DNA of 64,000 nucleotides from Triatoma infestans (taxonomy: Eukaryota > Arthropoda > Insecta > Hemiptera > Reduviidae). Numbering within the stretch: the first letter of the stretch is position 1; each line of letters begins with the position of its first letter. The translations under genes were made by a program, and so were the position numbers. The stretch is from assembly GCA_011037195.1 (NCBI GenBank), contig JAAEAF010002630.1:1-64000 (forward strand). The letters run 5' to 3'. Below the pieces are notes generated by a model that was given only the letters and a program-made list of their open reading frames with translations, had not been told where the DNA came from and did no database searches. Positions 61,119 through 64,000 of this stretch are shown here, piece by piece.

Positions 61119-62255
61119 GATTAGATTAGATTGCCAGAAGGGAAGGGGCGCCTCATTCCACTGCGAACCTCCATTAAGATGTCTATTGTGGATTCCCCTA
61201 AAAATCCCTCCAGCTTTGCCCACTTAAATCAGTCTAGCAAAGCTGAAAGTGGCTCCGTCAAGAAAAGCTCATACCTTCGGAGATTGCTTGTCCCCAGTTT
61301 GAAGAAACCTTGTCTCCTCATTAGATCGGCACACTCATAAAGGTTGTATACTGGGATTTCCTTCTCGATCCTGCAGAATCGGCATACCGCATTATCTGCA
61401 AGTACTAGTTGGTGCATAAACTTTTCAGCCTACAATGCCCTGTTAACAGGCCCACTCTTGAAAATCCTATATTTGGCGTCGAGAGGAACGTTCTTATTAA
61501 GAATAAAGTTAGACCAAACCCGGTTTAAACGAGCTTAGCTATCGACACTTTATTTTCGAGGTGGGGACTAGGGTCATACGCGGAGTTCCTGCATTCCTTG
61601 ATTAGCTTTACATCCTTCGGCTATGGCTCACGAGGTCCCTGGTGAATGTCTTTTAATAAAGAATTTAGCCTGCATCAGAGATATTTTCCGTGATAGCTGC
61701 TTCTTTTTTTGGTCATCGGGTCCGGTTTCGGGCGTTCGTCCATCATCAGGATGCTTTTTGTCAAACAGTGTGATGACATAGATTTGCATAGAGCAAATTT
61801 AGTGAGTAGTTGAGTAGATCAAAATAGTTGAGTGTATCAACTAAATTTGTACTTTGCAAATCTATGTTATCACACTGTTAACGCCCGAGACCGGACCTGA
61901 TGACCACAAAAAGAAGCAGGCTATCATGGAAAATATTTCTGATGCTTTCCAGCTTTACGGGACCAACCACAACAATTTAGTAGCATTCCTCTGTCTTGGT
62001 GTTCTCTTCCACCATTTCAGACGCTGTTCTTCTATGCATTCCTTGATAAAAACTTAAATCAGGCTTCTGGGCAACTCGCAGAAGGGCTCGTGGCCAATAA
62101 AGGTATCTTTCGAGCCTTCCCTCGCCAGGTCGTCCGCCCTTTTGTTGCCAAGGAACCAACCAGATATGCCTCCGGCACCCAGGCACGTGCCAACTTATCT
62201 GAAGCCTTAATTGCTCAACGTGTTTTGGGGACCTATGACTGTGACATCCGCCCTT
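61119..62255 (-). pseudogene. NLTR-1a, minus strand, interrupted by FB-A
   Basis: Tail complement TAGATTAGATTAGATTGCC at 61119. 3' untranslated region, then minus-strand knuckle codons NAVCRFCRIEKEIPVYNLYEC (61390-61325; the usual His is Tyr here). 61458-61600 is a foreign 140-bp insert. Coding remnants resume, FB-A occupies 61677-61972, then more coding follows to an RNase H region (SGAWVP-like, 62190-62110, with SRGRPGEGRLERYLY). Same organisation and FB-A junction as 32796-34735. Confidence 0.82.
61677..61972. mobile_element. FB-A foldback element inside NLTR-1a
   Basis: CATCAGAGATATTTTCCGTGATAGC to TTTAGTGAGTAG, a small palindromic tip (TAGTTGAGTAGATC), AACTAAATTTGTACTTTGC, then the right arm to CCAGCTTTACGGGACCAACCAC. 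The inner right-arm CATCCTGATGATGG box is deleted. TTTAG occurs on both sides. Confidence 0.86.
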
Positions 62256-63420
62256 CTCCCTCACGAATCTACTTTAGTCCATTCATAAAGTGCATTTTTC
62301 TTTACTTTAAAAATGTTCTTGAAGTTTCTAATTAATAGTTTTTAACATATATTTGCATTTCTTGGGTAGTCTAATGCGGCATTCAACAACTCATCTACAC
62401 CTTCGCCCCAATCAGAACAGAATCATTACCTGTTGTATTTCAGTTCTATTCTCCAGATCTGCGGCTGGATGAAACCGTTCATACTTTTTCATCTAATTGC
62501 TCCATTCTTATGGGTGATGTTTGTTGAACTTTTCAGGTGGTCGTAGTTCATAGCTGGGTAACTCCTGCCTGGCTCAATTATCTCTGATAATTGTTCCAGT
62601 GATAATTCAACTGGCATTGTTTATCCCACCGTTGCCACCATGTTAAGAAACAAGTTCGTTTCCTTTTTTTTAAACGTTGTTGCGACAAACTAGATCTTGA
62701 TTGAATTACCTCATGCGTGGATTCCCATCTTGCGCCACATACATAAAATTAAGGACACTACAATGAATAGCTAAAAACTCGCAAGTCTAAGAAAAGTTTT
62801 TTTAACTGAATATTATGAATTCTTTGGAGAATTTTTGTGGGTGTTTAACATCAATTTTATTTTGTTCCATTAGTATACCACGGCCACAAATACAAAATGG
62901 CGGATCTTGCATTTCTGCCCAATTCTCTTTTGCCTTCTTTTTCAATAATGGAATGAAAATTCTTGATTTTTTTTTCTCTATATCTCACATTAATTATATA
63001 AAACGAGTAAATATGTTAGAAATAATTTGATTTTTTTTTAATTTTTATTGCACAATTTGATAATTTATAAAATACCTGCGAAGAGAAAATTACTAAAAAA
63101 AATAAATTCTAAACTAGTTTTTTCATAGAAATAATTTAACTATAAATTAACCAACCACAGTATTGTAAAATGTGGGCGTGGTCAATATGATAATTCTTAA
63201 TTTGTGAGTGGCCTTAGCAATACGCCCATATTTCACTGCTTCTCTTCTTCACTGTGATTGGCTAATTATTTATATAGATTTTGCCTTTTTTTTATGCCAA
63301 GCCCATTATATTATATTATTAAAAAAAATCTTGAGTTTCCAGGTTCAGATCGTGTCCTAGTGGTTTGCTAGAAACCAACGTTTTGCCCCATATTGCAATG
63401 AGCCTCTTCAGGTTTGTTAC
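62256..63420. other. Unclassified intron
   Basis: No exon resembling the Islet C-terminus and no repeat family recognised in 62256-63160. A short passage at 63350-63420 (GAAACCAACGTTTTGCCCC, GAGCCTCTTCAGG) resembles the GAAACCGGT/CATCATCAG logic of foldback arms but is single. Confidence 0.35.
63165..63305 (+). promoter_or_regulatory. Candidate regulatory cluster
   Basis: Within 140 bp: GTGGGCGTGG (CACCC/KLF-type box), its near-inverse TACGCCCAT 55 bp on, an inverted CCAAT box (GATTGGCT), TAATTA (homeodomain-type core) and TTATATAG. Such a density in AT-rich intron is suggestive only. Confidence 0.25.
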
Positions 63421-64000
63421 ATCTTGAAAGCTAATGGGAGCAATGGAACTTTGTTAGAGAAAGGGCGTTCTTTGAACACCTCTTTATTTATAGGTGGTAA
63501 AGGTGTCTGTATCTGCTCGGACAGCCAAGCTGCGCTGAAGGCGCTGAGTTCATGTGTCTTCACTTCCAGGTTGGTGTTACAATGTTCTAAAAGACTGGAA
63601 GAGCTTTCTGCTCTGAAGGAATGCTTCTAGTCTGGGTACCAGGTCACATGGGAATTTTTGGGAATGAGGAGGTGGATATGTTTTGCAAAATTAGGTGCCT
63701 CTCTCCCTTTCATTGGTCCCGAGACTGCTGTTGGCGTGTCTTCTGGCACATGTCTGTCAAGCTTTCAATCATAGACAGCTTCTCAGCATTTATCCTTATG
63801 GATGAGCTCAGTTGGTTGTCGGCAGTCCAAATGCTCAGCGGGGGTTCGGACAGGACTATTAGTGAGACGTTGCTGTGTTTTTCCCGGAGCTCTCTCAGGC
63901 ATCTGGTTGGATCCCTTACTGGACATTGTAGTTTAAGGAGACATCTCTACGTAATAGGGCTCATGCCGGATGCATTTGGTCGAGTCTGTAACAAAGAGGA
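63421..64000 (+). pseudogene. NLTR-1b RNase H to zinc knuckle, cut by window end
   Basis: Codons 63424-63630 read LLEKGRSLNTSLFIGGKG, CICSDSQAALKALSS (RNase H with catalytic Asp) and RLEELSALKE. After a frame change comes LVWVPGHMGIFGNEEVDM (RNase H core), then LSPFHW, LMDELSWLSAVQML, LTGHCSLRRHLYVIGLMPD and FGRVCNKEE at the border. This is the most complete NLTR-1b piece here; its tail must lie to the right. Frameshifts at about 63630 and 63690 make this copy inactive. Confidence 0.85.

Noticed and set aside
63165..63305. A confident promoter call
   Set aside because: KLF-, CCAAT-, homeodomain- and TATA-like strings are short and expected by chance in AT-rich DNA. Kept only as a low-confidence candidate.
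58226..64000. The C-terminal Islet exon within the window
   Set aside because: I looked for an acceptor followed by Islet-like C-terminal sequence and found none. The region is minisatellite, GC-rich patch and transposons.

Overview
This is a stretch of an insect nuclear genome. It contains four central coding exons of one gene on the + strand, an Islet (Drosophila tailup) LIM-homeodomain transcription factor. The exons encode LIM1 (24737-24926), LIM2 (30642-30919), the homeodomain with its flanks (51198-51487) and the Lhx3-type LIM-binding segment (58019-58225). All have canonical AG/GT borders and their codon phases chain without a break, so the gene looks intact. The first exon(s) lie to the left of the window and the last exon to the right. 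Only 965 bp of 64 kb are recognisably coding. The introns inside the window are about 5.7, 20.3 and 6.5 kb, and at least 24.7 kb (left) and 5.8 kb (right) of flanking intron is present. The insect assignment rests on the protein ([14 protein letters not shown] and the homeodomain are arthropod-like) and on the transposon types. I cannot name the order.

The rest is a dense, nested graveyard of repeats, named here for cross-reference. Sat147 is a satellite of about 147-150 bp in five arrays plus one isolated monomer. FB-A is a foldback element of about 330 bp, with roughly 20 whole or half copies. FB-B is a second foldback family. Rep-C is a non-autonomous element of about 1.0 kb built from internal modules, and is the main filler. 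SINE-D, E and F are tRNA-derived or tRNA-like SINEs. NLTR-1a has a (TCTAA)n tail and NLTR-1b an (AAT)n tail; both are RNase-H-bearing non-LTR retrotransposons of the I/LOA kind. NLTR-2 is an RTE-like retrotransposon with a GATGAT tail, and NLTR-3 is R1/LOA-like. There are also mariner relics, IS630-type elements with CAGGGTGTCCC ends, and two LTRs.

Layout. 1-24.7 kb is intron upstream of LIM1: Sat147 arrays 1 and 2, FB-A clusters, Rep-C pairs, mariner wreckage and IS630-in-FB-B nesting. 24.9-30.6 kb is the LIM1-LIM2 intron, with Sat147 array 3 and SINEs. 30.9-51.2 kb is the LIM2-homeodomain intron. It holds a foldback carrying a retrotransposon at its hairpin tip, an LTR inside NLTR-1a, Sat147 arrays 4 and 5, and a 1.66 kb palindromic IS630 element. 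51.5-58.0 kb contains a solo LTR inside NLTR-1b and the second foldback with the same cargo. 58.2-64.0 kb has a 32-bp minisatellite starting about 200 bp after the exon, a GC-rich patch and more NLTR-1.

No complete transposase or reverse transcriptase is present; all are truncated or frame-broken. Insertions with visible target-site duplications give a relative order: Rep-C, NLTR-1a and the foldbacks are older, while NLTR-2, NLTR-1b, the LTRs and IS630 inserted into them. The most notable structures are the duplicated foldback-plus-reverse-transcriptase composite, the A/B chimeric foldback, the mobile-looking satellite monomer, and Rep-C termini beside two Islet splice acceptors. Repeat borders were placed by eye and may be off by 10 bp or more.
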